Part shown: positions 44,922-52,293 of the stretch, piece after piece
Numbering within the stretch: position 1 is the stretch's first letter
Layout: each line of letters opens with the position of its first letter
Source: QHXW01 sp035297145
GTDB taxonomy: Bacteria; Acidobacteriota; Terriglobia; Bryobacterales; Bryobacteraceae
Direction: 5' to 3'
DNA: 64,000 bases
NCBI GenBank assembly: GCA_035297145.1
Contig: DATGZN010000115.1
Span: forward strand, 1 to 64,000
Position numbers and translations under genes: made by a program
Notes under the pieces: generated by a model
What the model saw: only the letters and a program-made list of their open reading frames with translations
Told to the model about the DNA's origin: nothing
Database searches by the model: none

Positions 44922-45140
44922 TCAAAGTAGGTAGAGCACAGCGGGGATGGTCTCCGGGAACAGGAGCAGGCATAGGAGGAGCGTGGCGGCGAGAGCCCAG
45001 TCCCCCCAGGGAATCTGGACCGGAGGCCGATCTAGGCGCTGGCGCATTTCAGGCCAGAGATCGCGTTTCAGCTCGCGATCCGTCGGACCGGGCGCGGCGC
45101 GCTGCAGCAACTGTTTCAATGCTTCGTCTTGTTCATTCAT
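44922..45140 (-). CDS. Small single-span membrane protein, possible anti-sigma factor
   Basis: A 72-residue protein: a charged cytosolic N-terminus (MNEQDEALKQLLQRAAPGPT, DLWPEMRQRL) and one C-terminal membrane helix (WALAATLLLCLLLFPETIPA). It overlaps the ECF sigma gene by four bases (ATGA) and has GAGGAG upstream. This coupling and topology fit a minimal anti-sigma factor that tethers the sigma factor. It lacks a zinc-binding HxxxCxxC motif, so the role is inferred from position only. Confidence 0.75.
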   Translation of the reverse strand: MNEQDEALKQLLQRAAPGPTDRELKRDLWPEMRQRLDRPPVQIPWGDWALAATLLLCLLLFPETIPAVLYLL

Positions 45141-45682
45141 GGACGCACTCCTCGTTTCTCCAGACTTTTCCTCAACAGCCGGGTTGCGCGAAAAACACGC
45201 GATTTGACACCGTTCGTCGAAATGCCGAGCGCATCGGCGATCTCGGCGTAAGGCCTCTCCTCGATCATGGCCAGCCTGGCAGTGACCCTGAGTTTCGCGG
45301 GCAATTCATCGAAGGCAGCCAACACCTTTGTGCAGACGTCGGCTGCAATGGCAGGGTCGGGCGTTCCAGTGCCCGGCGCGCGTATGGGAAAGCCATTATC
45401 GAGCGACCTCTCCAGGCGGCGTCTGCTCAGATGCTCCAACGCCAAGTTAGTGGCGATCCTACGAGCCCACGCACCGAACGACCTGCAGGGATCGAACCGG
45501 GCGCGGGCCCGATAGATCCGCCAGAACGTCTCGATCGTAAGGTCCTCAGCAGCGCCGGAATCGTGCACGATCCGGATGATCCATCCGTAGACCTCGCCCT
45601 GGTATTCCCGGAACAAGGCCTCGAATGCCTGGATATCGCCCCGGGTAAACCGTTCGAGTTCCGCCTCGACTATCCCCGTCAT
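45137..45682 (-). CDS. ECF-type RNA polymerase sigma factor
   Basis: A 181-residue sigma factor. Region 2 is LFREYQGEVYGWIIRIVHDS, then GAAEDLTIETFWRIYRARAR, and region 4 is LAMIEERPYAEIADALGIST followed by NGVKSRVFRATRLLRKSL, a clear sigma-4 helix-turn-helix. It would direct transcription of a small regulon, probably including its own operon. GGTAGGAC precedes ATG 45682. The partner encoded next, overlapping by four bases, is the likely anti-sigma factor. The inducing signal is unknown. Confidence 0.93.
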   Translation of the reverse strand: MTGIVEAELERFTRGDIQAFEALFREYQGEVYGWIIRIVHDSGAAEDLTIETFWRIYRARARFDPCRSFGAWARRIATNLALEHLSRRRLERSLDNGFPIRAPGTGTPDPAIAADVCTKVLAAFDELPAKLRVTARLAMIEERPYAEIADALGISTNGVKSRVFRATRLLRKSLEKRGVRP

Positions 45683-46071
45683 GTCCTACCATCATCCTTA
45701 CCGGCGCGGGCCTCAGTAGGTTTCATTAATAGTTAATATCGTGCGTCACTTCGGCGCACCCCTGTTGAGATGCAATTCTCCGCCAAGTGGAGTTCGCCAT
45801 GGGCGCCTGCGGCCAAGCATCGTCCGAATCGGGGAATTTGCAGAGCTGTAGCCGGCGTGTTGTCAGCAAACTGGACGTTGGCCGGATACGCCGATAGGAC
45901 AGCGCATCCGGCCCCATCGCAGTCGCGATGCTAAGACTTCTGGTCCGTCAGTGTCACGGTGCACGACTTGCCCATGGAAACAGCGTTACGAAGAGAAAGG
46001 GAATCCGCGCGGTCGCGGGACCATACAAACCACACAATAGAACGGCTTAAGCCTACGGCTCTGTCAGGTGC
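45683..46071. other. Intergenic stretch, nothing recognised
   Basis: These 389 bases between the sigma-factor start and the frameshifted gene must hold the sigma operon promoter; an AT-rich patch (45722-45740) is next to it. No gene or repeat was recognised. Confidence 0.45.
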
Positions 46072-46574
46072 TTACAAAGCGTCAAGGTAGTAAAGCGAAT
46101 CCAGAAGCGCGACCCGCGCATTCCAGATTCTCCGATCGAGGGCGGCCCTGGGTTGCGGCGCTTTCCACCACGGACAGTTCCAGATCCTTTGGATCAGATC
46201 CCAGTAGCCATCGAAGGTCATGAGCGAAGCCGCGGACACGCCGAAGGCCGCTGCGATGCGGAACGGCTCTTGGAGTCGATGCAGATGAATAGATCGGGTC
46301 GCTTCATCGCCAGCAAACGCGAGGCTGTGGCCACCCCCGCCCGTTCCAGCTCGTAACGGATCGAGAACGCTTTGAATTGACGCGACCTTGCGATGGGACA
46401 ATGGTTCAGAGCGGCGTCGACGTTGGCCGGGCTGTTATTGAGCCGTTTTTTGAACTCTCCGGCGCCAATCATACTGCCAAACCAGCCGGCCTCCCTGATG
46501 GTCCTTGGAAAAAAGTTAGTGCCGGTTTTTGAGCGATCCATTACTGCTTTGGTCGGATCGTCCGCAGTGCCCAA
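46072..46574 (-). pseudogene. Frameshifted gene of an uncharacterised conserved family
   Basis: Two overlapping minus-strand frames together make one protein. The first part (46574 to ~46285) reads REAGWFGSMIGAGEFKKRLN, FKAFSIRYELERAGVATASR and LLAMKRPDLFICIDSK. The second (from ~46283 to 46072) continues FRIAAAFGVSAASLMTFDGY, WDLIQRIWNCPWWKAPQPRA and WNARVALLDSLYYLDAL. A one-base loss in the AAGAGCCG stretch near 46283 explains the break. The combined layout resembles a family of ~250-residue proteins, found next to accessory genes, that I cannot name. The 5' end also seems missing. Confidence 0.6.
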
Positions 46575-46741
46575 GCCGGGAGCTGCGGGCGATTCTACGC
46601 GTTGTTCGCGACCTTGGGACGCGTGAACCTGTACCCAAGGTCAAGCTCCAATCTACAGCTTATCGGGATTCGTGTGGCCGCAATTTTGGCATACTCATGG
46701 TATACAGGGCCTCAGAAATGGCGATTTTACGGCGTATACCC

Positions 46742-46791
46742 GTTGCCTTTTAAGCAAACGGTCGCGGGTTCGAGTCCCGCCCGGCTCACCA
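46742..46791 (+). other. 3' half of a tRNA-Lys (TTT) gene, attachment-site remnant
   Basis: From the anticodon stem onwards the sequence folds as a tRNA. The anticodon stem TTGC/GCAA surrounds the loop CTTTTAA (46747-46753, anticodon TTT at 46749-46751). Then come a variable loop and a T arm GCGGG-TTCGAGT-CCCGC (46764-46780). The acceptor 3' strand is CCGGCTC (46781-46787), followed by the discriminator A and an encoded CCA (46789-46791). The matching 5' strand GAGCCGG and D arm are absent upstream, so it is not a working tRNA. Such 3' fragments are left where elements integrate at tRNA genes. A 7-base inverted repeat GGTATAC/GTATACC (46699-46705, 46734-46740) abuts it. Confidence 0.8.
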
Positions 46792-47379
46792 ATTTGTCAA
46801 AAGCAGAGGCGTAGCGCAAAAACTCGCCCACTTCCTCGGCTGGCAGCTATTACTTCAGCTGCTCCGATTTCGGCGGTAAACAACTCCTCGAGGAGCCTAC
46901 GGATGCTAGCCGACTCGTTCCTAATCTTGACCGTGAGAAGCCCTGGATCGGCCGCACAAGACCGGCGCAAGGTACTCAACTTTAGGATAGCCACCCGAAC
47001 CACGGCGCAAACTCAGCGCATACGGGTTTATGGGCGTAGCTCTGGGGATTACCATAGCTGGAACGTGGCCCCCAGGCCATCGAATCCGCGTCAGAACTCA
47101 GTTGGTAGACATGAAGCAATTCACGAATGGAAAAAGTGACGCCGAGCCACCGACATCGGTTCAACTTCAACAATGGCTTGGAGCGCGGTTGGTCCTAACG
47201 GTCGCCTGGGTGATCCACTTAAAAAACTGTCGTCGGGCCATTGCGTTCGCGAACTGCCCATTACCGGTATCCCGACTGCGCTCGTGCTGGAGGAGGGGTC
47301 GAAATTTCAGCGGGTATTGATTACACGCCGCCGAGTAGTCAGAGAAGGACGTATTCACATCGTCCGGACGGCGCTCCGT
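46792..47379. other. Degenerate stretch without recognised gene
   Basis: These 588 bases between the tRNA fragment and the esterase remnant contain several short overlapping frames (for example ELPITGIPTALVLEEGSKFQ at ~47250-47310) but no complete gene, domain or ribosome site. They may be scraps left by past integration or deletion. Confidence 0.45.
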
Positions 47380-47934
47380 TGAGCCCGGCTCACTTCAACG
47401 ATGAGGAGCGTAAGAAAGAGCTTGCGCTGTGGGACGATCGGCACATCGAAAGCCGGTCATATGCGACGCTTGGAAAGCGGCCGTTTCAATTCGAACCGGG
47501 CCGCTTGGCGCCGCCCTGTGAGCTCGCGAAGCCGTGGACTTACCCCGAGATCGCAAAAGACACTCGGCTGAGCGCGCGCACGGACATCGTTTATCGCATA
47601 TGCTACCGCGCGTGTGCCGGTGGCCCCCTCGAATGGCCGGCCCTCAGCGGCAAGGTAACCAGGCGGCTGAGCGTGTCTCCGCCGCCCGCGATCGAGCCGT
47701 GACAACGACGGCATCGTCAACACCGCTTCCATGCTCTGGCCCAGAGGCCAAAATGTGCTGGTTCCCGGCGACCACATGGACATCGTGGGGCAGTATCAAC
47801 CGATCAAGGCCGCCCCCGGAGAGGGCCGGCGCTTTCAGGCTTACGATCTGTTGAAATCCAATTCGGGCTTTGGCGACAAGATCTTCAAGGAAGTCTGGAA
47901 TGAGATCTTCGATTTCTGCGTGGGCCGCGCGTAG
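47380..47934 (+). pseudogene. 3' remnant of an alpha/beta-hydrolase esterase, truncated and frameshifted
   Basis: The frame to 47702 ends LSPAHFNDEERKKELALWDD, then FEPGRLAPPCELAKPWTYPE, IVYRICYRACAGGPLEW and VSPPPAIEP before a TGA. Removing one T at about 47700 joins it to the next frame, which reads DNDGIVNTASMLWPRGQNVL, VPGDHMDIVGQYQPI and FKEVWNEIFDFCVGRA. DNDGIVNTAS and GDHMDIVG look like the catalytic-acid and catalytic-histidine ends of a lipase/esterase. The nucleophile half is missing and no start or ribosome site is visible, so this is a gene relic. Confidence 0.65.
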
Positions 47935-48039
47935 CATCCCGCTGATCGTTGCCCTGGGATGTGCAATCCTTAAACGCAAGGTATCCTTGTTACAATAGCG
48001 ATTCAGTTTACGGGAATCGATAGGGCGCTTGGGAATCTT

Positions 48040-48828
48040 ATGAACGGGGAAACTTACAGTATTCAGAGGCTGCTTTCGCTGCGAAAGTTGACGCGGGCGA
48101 TCGCTGATCTGCTGCGCGCCGATTTGAAAGACTATTTGTCGGCCCTAGCTCCCTTGTTCCGCCCGAGGAACGTTTTGGGTGACTATGTTCAAGGAGCTTC
48201 GAAGGAAGGGACACGAGGGGCGGAGAAGACTGTCCTGGAGTTACAACGGCTTTACGCGACAATTGCCGGCGCGAAGCCATACCATCTCACGAACGAGTTG
48301 AAGACGCCCTTGGAAATCAGCAGTTCCATGCCCGAGATGATTCCGATGGAATACATCCACGTGGCAAAGGGTGACACAGGTAACAAGCCGGTGCTCATGA
48401 CATCACCGCTAAAGTGGACTCTGATCTACCCGGACTATTCGCCCAAAAAACTGAAAGAGCTGCTGGCCACCCAGAATCCGACTAATGAAGAGATGCACCG
48501 GTTTGTCCTCCATTATCTGGTGCTGCACGTCATGATGACCAGCAACCCAGGCATTTCCAGACTCTTCGAGGGGCTGCGATTCCCCATCAGTTCGGGACGC
48601 TTGGCGGAATTCGGAGACCTGCCGCTGACGAATATCACCGCCTGTGTTTCGACCATCCGCCCGCCTGATAGTGTGATCATTGAAAGTACTGAAGTCTCCG
48701 GCCAGAACGCTTTTGAAGAGATCATTAATCTGGACGATTTGCGGAGTCTGGAAGATCCCCTGAAGAGCCAATTGGTCGAGTTAGCGCGGAGCCACGGAGT
48801 GGAACTCGTGATGTCCGTGGGCAACTAA
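48040..48828 (+). CDS. Hypothetical protein, 262 residues
   Basis: A soluble protein without signal peptide or TM segment. It has a helical N-terminus (SIQRLLSLRKLTRAIADLLR, DLKDYLSALAPLFRPRNVLG), a central beta region (PMEYIHVAKGDTGNKPVLMT), the block MHRFVLHYLVLHVMMTSNPG, and a C-terminal domain with LPLTNITACVSTIRPPDSVI and IESTEVSGQNAFEEIINLDD. The balanced composition and absence of breaks argue for a real, maintained gene. I do not recognise the family. A TTGTTACAAT -10-like box lies ~44 bases upstream of the ATG. It stands alone between decayed DNA and a convergent ThuA gene. Confidence 0.75.
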   Translation: MNGETYSIQRLLSLRKLTRAIADLLRADLKDYLSALAPLFRPRNVLGDYVQGASKEGTRGAEKTVLELQRLYATIAGAKPYHLTNELKTPLEISSSMPEMIPMEYIHVAKGDTGNKPVLMTSPLKWTLIYPDYSPKKLKELLATQNPTNEEMHRFVLHYLVLHVMMTSNPGISRLFEGLRFPISSGRLAEFGDLPLTNITACVSTIRPPDSVIIESTEVSGQNAFEEIINLDDLRSLEDPLKSQLVELARSHGVELVMSVGN

Positions 48829-48848
48829 TCTCCATAGACTGCGCGGAG

Positions 48849-49655
48849 CTACCTCAATTCGTCCGGCAGCGGAATGGATACGTCACCTGTAGCCGCCCAT
48901 TCAGTACCGCGGGTCAGCGTCGCCACGAATCCTGCAGTTTTCATGGCTTCCGCATCGTGACCCAGTGCGGTAACGAATACGCGCCCCTTGCCGTAATTCA
49001 CCGTCCACAACATCGGTTGGTCCAGCCCGGATCCCGGAATCGGTTGCTTTTCGGCGGGCCCGTACCGCGAATGATCATCCCAGGCCGTGGCTAGCACATG
49101 GTAGGCGCCTATCGGCTGCCACTTCAGATTGGCGTACAACTCATCGTTCGACTGCGCAAAGGAAGCCTTCATGCCCCGCGTGACCGGGTGTTCCTTGTCC
49201 TTGATTTCCACGGTGAAATCGTGCCGCGCGGAGTGATGTCCGTTGTTCGGCCGCCAATTGCCGCCGCACATTTTTTCGTATTCGTCCCAACCATCGAACG
49301 CCGCCACTGCAAAGTGATAAACCACCAGCCCCTTGCCACCGCGCACGTAGCTCAGCAACGCGGTGTCGGCACGTTCGCCCCAGCGGAGGTCAGGTTGCTT
49401 CTTGTCATAGTAATTCAGGATGACGACGTCGTAAGGCGCCAGGGTCTCCTGGCCGGCGCCCCGGTATTCCTCAGTGACCCGCACCTCGAACCTCCCGGTA
49501 TCCTCGAGCAACTTGCGCAGCACGGGCGTCGTCGCGCGCCAATCATGTCCGTTCTGCCCGGTGATGATCAACGCTTGGATCTTGTTGTGCGGCGCCTGGG
49601 CAGGTGCAAAGGAAATGGCGCCCAGCAATAGCGTACAGACTGTGCTTGGTTTCAA
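48849..49655 (-). CDS. Secreted ThuA-like protein
   Basis: A 268-residue protein with signal peptide (VCTLLLGAISFAPAQA). The ThuA domain, a glutamine-amidotransferase-like fold, shows LIITGQNGHDWRATTPVLRK, YDVVILNYYD, GKGLVVYHFAVAAFDGWDEY and MLWTVNYGKGRVFVTALGHD. ThuA proteins take part in trehalose or other disaccharide use, and secreted versions are abundant in plant-matter degraders. The TTG start at 49655 has TAGGAGG six bases before it, so it is convincing. It is not in an operon and converges with the hypothetical gene. Confidence 0.9.
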   Translation of the reverse strand: MKPSTVCTLLLGAISFAPAQAPHNKIQALIITGQNGHDWRATTPVLRKLLEDTGRFEVRVTEEYRGAGQETLAPYDVVILNYYDKKQPDLRWGERADTALLSYVRGGKGLVVYHFAVAAFDGWDEYEKMCGGNWRPNNGHHSARHDFTVEIKDKEHPVTRGMKASFAQSNDELYANLKWQPIGAYHVLATAWDDHSRYGPAEKQPIPGSGLDQPMLWTVNYGKGRVFVTALGHDAEAMKTAGFVATLTRGTEWAATGDVSIPLPDELR

Positions 49656-49720
49656 AACGGCCTCCTAAAGCTAGTGCAGGCTGAATCGCCCGGCATTCCT
49701 CGCCATTCGCGCGTTCTTGC

Positions 49721-50017
49721 CTACGACACAAGAATGCTGCAGAGGTTCCAGATGATCAGGGCCGCGTACCAGTAATTGATCCACCGAACCAGGTGCGTGC
49801 GGTGCAGCGCCACGCACAGCCCCGCCAGGCCAATGGCCATGATCTTCGATGCCGCCACCGCAAATCCAGGTCCGTAATGCATCAGCGACCGCACGAACGG
49901 GCTGGCTTCGGGCACTCCCAGTTTCAAACCCACCAGAGTGGTGAGAAAATCCAATATTTGCAGATAAATGAAAAATTTTACCGAAACTCTGACTTCTTCC
50001 TGTAGACCCGGCATCAT
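49721..50017 (-). CDS. Small membrane protein (DUF5658-like)
   Basis: A 98-residue protein with three TM segments: FFIYLQILDFLTTLVGLKLG, GFAVAASKIMAIGLAGLCVA and WINYWYAALIIWNLCSILVS. DFLTTLVGLKLGVPEASPFV, with the Asp-x-x-T-T pattern and the EASP motif, fits the DUF5658 family. The start is uncertain: two adjacent ATGs at 50017/50014 have no good ribosome site, while AGGAAGAAG lies inside the first codons. It follows the prepilin peptidase gene by 19 bases and is probably co-transcribed with it. Confidence 0.72.
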   Translation of the reverse strand: MMPGLQEEVRVSVKFFIYLQILDFLTTLVGLKLGVPEASPFVRSLMHYGPGFAVAASKIMAIGLAGLCVALHRTHLVRWINYWYAALIIWNLCSILVS

Positions 50018-50036
50018 AAATGAATGGCCCCTCGAA

Positions 50037-50585
50037 TTACTTGACCCAGATTGCTCGCACTACCAAAAATGTAATCGACCCCAAGGCAATCGCCACCCCG
50101 TGCGGCATGCGCATGCCCTGCGCGCTCCTCACGTCCAGTTCCTCGCTGCTGTGGTAAGGCGCCCGACAATGCAGAATTTCGTTCAAAATCCAACCAATAT
50201 TCCAGAATGTTTTCCGTATGCGTCCGGCAAAGAGGAGTACGATCAGCCCGAGCACGCCGCCAATCACCGCTGTCGCCACGAAGATTGCCAGCCAGTCGCC
50301 CCACCCGACAATCGAGCCGACCGCAGCCATCAACTTCGCGTCGCCCGCTCCCATGGCACGCAGGAGATATAGCGGAAAATAAATCAGCAGCGCTAGCCCC
50401 ATGCCCAGTGCAGAGCTTGCGAGGCCTGTCAATCCGAATAGAAACGTGTTGAGCCCAAATCCCAACACCAGTCCGGTGAGCACCAGCCAGTTTGGGATCT
50501 TGCGATAGCGGAGATCGTAAATGGCAGCCGTCACGACGATTACTACCAGCACTGCCCGCACTACCAGCGGCAGATTAGTCAACAT
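50037..50585 (-). CDS. Type IV prepilin peptidase, A24/CpaA type
   Basis: A 182-residue membrane protease of the short CpaA class, lacking the N-methylation domain. Its two catalytic aspartates are in AIYDLRYRKIPNWLVL (residue ~22) and MGAGDAKLMAAVGSI. About six hydrophobic segments are visible. It would cleave prepilin leader peptides, typically of Flp/Tad pili, but no pilin or assembly genes are in the window, so its substrates are encoded elsewhere. ATG 50585 has GAGGA upstream. Confidence 0.88.
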   Translation of the reverse strand: MLTNLPLVVRAVLVVIVVTAAIYDLRYRKIPNWLVLTGLVLGFGLNTFLFGLTGLASSALGMGLALLIYFPLYLLRAMGAGDAKLMAAVGSIVGWGDWLAIFVATAVIGGVLGLIVLLFAGRIRKTFWNIGWILNEILHCRAPYHSSEELDVRSAQGMRMPHGVAIALGSITFLVVRAIWVK

Positions 50586-50690
50586 TCCGTTGAGTCCTCA
50601 ATATACCTTAGTTAGCATCGCAAAGTTATCCAGGGAAATACACTAGAGATTTCTCCCGATGCCCCACAGAGCCGGCTTGCTCTCGCCCGT

Positions 50691-50720
50691 GTTCTCGGGT
50701 CTCCGCGCCTCCGCGGTGAA
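50691..50720 (+). repeat. Short dispersed repeat, copy A
   Basis: GTCTCCGCGCCTCCGCGG followed by TGAA, just upstream of the sirtuin -10 box. A near copy lies at 52258-52287. The same kind of Cys-Cys-Gly-Cys-like C/G-rich word is widespread between genes in environmental bacteria. Confidence 0.6.
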
Positions 50721-50726
50721 ATTTCA

Positions 50727-50732
50727 GATAAT
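50727..50732 (+). promoter_or_regulatory. -10 box (GATAAT) six bases before the sirtuin start
   Basis: GATAAT ends at 50732; the GTG begins at 50739. No Shine-Dalgarno sequence is present in between, which again predicts a leaderless mRNA. The -35 region falls within the dispersed repeat and is not consensus. Confidence 0.45.
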
Positions 50733-50738
50733 AACCCT

Positions 50739-51449
50739 GTGGACCAAGCTCGCGAGTGGATCAGAAACGCTTCCAGCATCGCCGTTTTAACCGGGGCAGG
50801 CATCTCCGCCGAAAGCAGTGTCCCGACTTTCCGCGGTGACCAGGGCCTCTGGAAGGAGCATAAACCGGAGGACCTGGCCACTCCCGAGGCATTCCTGCGC
50901 GACCCGCGCCTCGTCTGGGAATGGTACGACTGGCGCCGCCAAGCCATCGCCAAGGTTGAGCCCAATCCCGCCCATCGCGCTCTGGTAGAGCTCGAATGCA
51001 AGAAACGGCGCTTCAATCTCATTACGCAGAACGTCGACGGCCTCCACGACCGCGCCGGCAGCGGCCGTATCCTCAAACTGCACGGCGACATCTGGCGCAT
51101 GCGCTGCCTCGAGTGCCGAGCCGATTGGCCCGACCGCCGTGTTCCGCTCCCCAAACTGCCACCGCATTGCCGCTGTGGTGGGATGGCGCGTCCGGGCGTC
51201 GTATGGTTCGGAGAGTCGCTGCCTGACGGCATGTGGCTCGAAGCCGAGCACGCCGCAAGCGATGCCGAAGTCCTGCTCGTGGTCGGAACGTCCGCGCTGG
51301 TTTATCCTGCCGCCAGCCTGGTCACCGTGGCACGCATGGCGAAAGCGAAGATTATCGAGATCAATATCGACACGACGCCCATCTCAAATGAAGTGGATTG
51401 CTCCCTGCGCGGTCCCGCCGGCGAACTATTGCCGCGGCTCATCGCCTGA
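50739..51449 (+). CDS. cobB: NAD-dependent protein deacylase, Sir2/CobB type
   Basis: A 236-residue class III sirtuin. The NAD site is LTGAGISAESSVPTFRGDQG; QNVDGLHDRAG and LKLHGD carry the catalytic core and histidine. A zinc knuckle is formed by CLEC and CRCGG; GTSALVYPAA closes the NAD fold. Tyr63 and Arg66 (WYDWRRQ) match the Tyr-Arg pair that lets CobB and SIRT5 remove succinyl and malonyl groups. It would remove acyl groups from lysines using NAD in the cytosol. GTG start, no ribosome site, -10 box six bases upstream. The next gene begins nine bases after its stop. Confidence 0.93.
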   Translation: MDQAREWIRNASSIAVLTGAGISAESSVPTFRGDQGLWKEHKPEDLATPEAFLRDPRLVWEWYDWRRQAIAKVEPNPAHRALVELECKKRRFNLITQNVDGLHDRAGSGRILKLHGDIWRMRCLECRADWPDRRVPLPKLPPHCRCGGMARPGVVWFGESLPDGMWLEAEHAASDAEVLLVVGTSALVYPAASLVTVARMAKAKIIEINIDTTPISNEVDCSLRGPAGELLPRLIA

Positions 51450-51457
51450 CCCACGCC

Positions 51458-52156
51458 GTGCAACAGAATGCTGTGCAACAGAATATCGACCGCCTCCATG
51501 AAGATCGCACCTCGCAACGTTTGGTCCGCCGCCTGGCCCGGGCGTTGCGGCCGCCCGAGCCTCTCGTCAGGAACCCGCGCGAATTGCAAATCGATGCGCC
51601 TCTCGGCCGCTGGAACCTGTACATTGGCGGCGCCGGCTCGCGTGTCGATGGCTACGTGAACGTCGATTTGTTTCCGCTCCATGGCGTGAATGTTGTCGCC
51701 AACGCCGAGGCGCTGCCGTTTCGCACCGGGATTTTCCAGCGCGTGGAGTGCGACGCGGTGATCGAACACGTCGAGCGCCCCGAGCTCGTGATGAGCGAGA
51801 TCACGCGCGTGCTCGCGCCCGGCGGCTTCACCCACATCGTCGTGCCGTTCTGTCATCCATTTCACGAATACCCGCGCGATTTCCGGCGCTTTACTCCCGA
51901 CGGTTTGAAGCAGCTCGCCGGCCCGCTCCAGGTCGTGGCCGAGGGCTGGCGCACCGGGCCAACAGCGACGCTCCTGGTCTTCATCCTCGAATATGTAAAG
52001 CTCTGGTTGCCCTGGCGCCCCGCGCGCGTCGTCGCACACGGCCTGCTCGGCTGGCTGCTGTTTCCCTTCCGCTATCTCGATCTCATCCTGCTGCGCAGCC
52101 CGCGCGCCCGCCAGATCGGCAACCACTGCTACGTTTGGTTGCGGAAGGCAAACTAG
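51458..52156 (+). CDS. Class I SAM-dependent methyltransferase
   Basis: A 232-residue protein with Methyltransferase_11 features: NLYIGGAGSRVDGYVNVDLF, VVANAEALPFRTGIFQRVEC, VIEHVERPELVMSEITRVLA and PGGFTHIVVPFCHPFHEYP. The glycine loop is atypical (GGAGSRVDGYVN). A C-terminal hydrophobic part (LGWLLFPFRYLDLILL) may attach to the membrane. The start is a GTG at 51458 or 51473; the two lie in a 15-base tandem duplication (GTGCAACAGAATGCT). It follows the sirtuin closely and may be co-transcribed. Substrate unknown; relatives occur in polysaccharide loci. Confidence 0.82.
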   Translation: MQQNAVQQNIDRLHEDRTSQRLVRRLARALRPPEPLVRNPRELQIDAPLGRWNLYIGGAGSRVDGYVNVDLFPLHGVNVVANAEALPFRTGIFQRVECDAVIEHVERPELVMSEITRVLAPGGFTHIVVPFCHPFHEYPRDFRRFTPDGLKQLAGPLQVVAEGWRTGPTATLLVFILEYVKLWLPWRPARVVAHGLLGWLLFPFRYLDLILLRSPRARQIGNHCYVWLRKAN

Positions 52157-52257
52157 TGGACCCGCCGTGCGCCAAATGAGGCGGCCATCTTCTTCTCCGC
52201 GACCTCAAAACCCGACCTTCAGCAGACCGGTCCACCGGCTCGCGCTTTGGGCGTTTC

Positions 52258-52287
52258 TTTTGGTTCGTCTCCGCGTCTCCGCGGTGA
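52258..52287 (+). repeat. Short dispersed repeat, copy B
   Basis: GTCTCCGCGTCTCCGCGG followed by TGAA, differing at one base in this word from copy A at 50691-50720. It lies between the methyltransferase stop and the end of the ADOP permease gene. Confidence 0.6.
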
Positions 52288-52293
52288 ATTCGT

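Noticed and set aside
43893..44930. 345-codon plus-strand open frame
   Set aside because: It is antisense to the DoxX-like and membrane-protein genes, has biased Arg/His/Asn-rich composition, and no domain or ribosome site.
46710..46791. Intact tRNA-Lys gene
   Set aside because: The 3' half is perfect, but no GAGCCGG acceptor strand, D arm or 5' anticodon-stem continuation exists at the right distance upstream.
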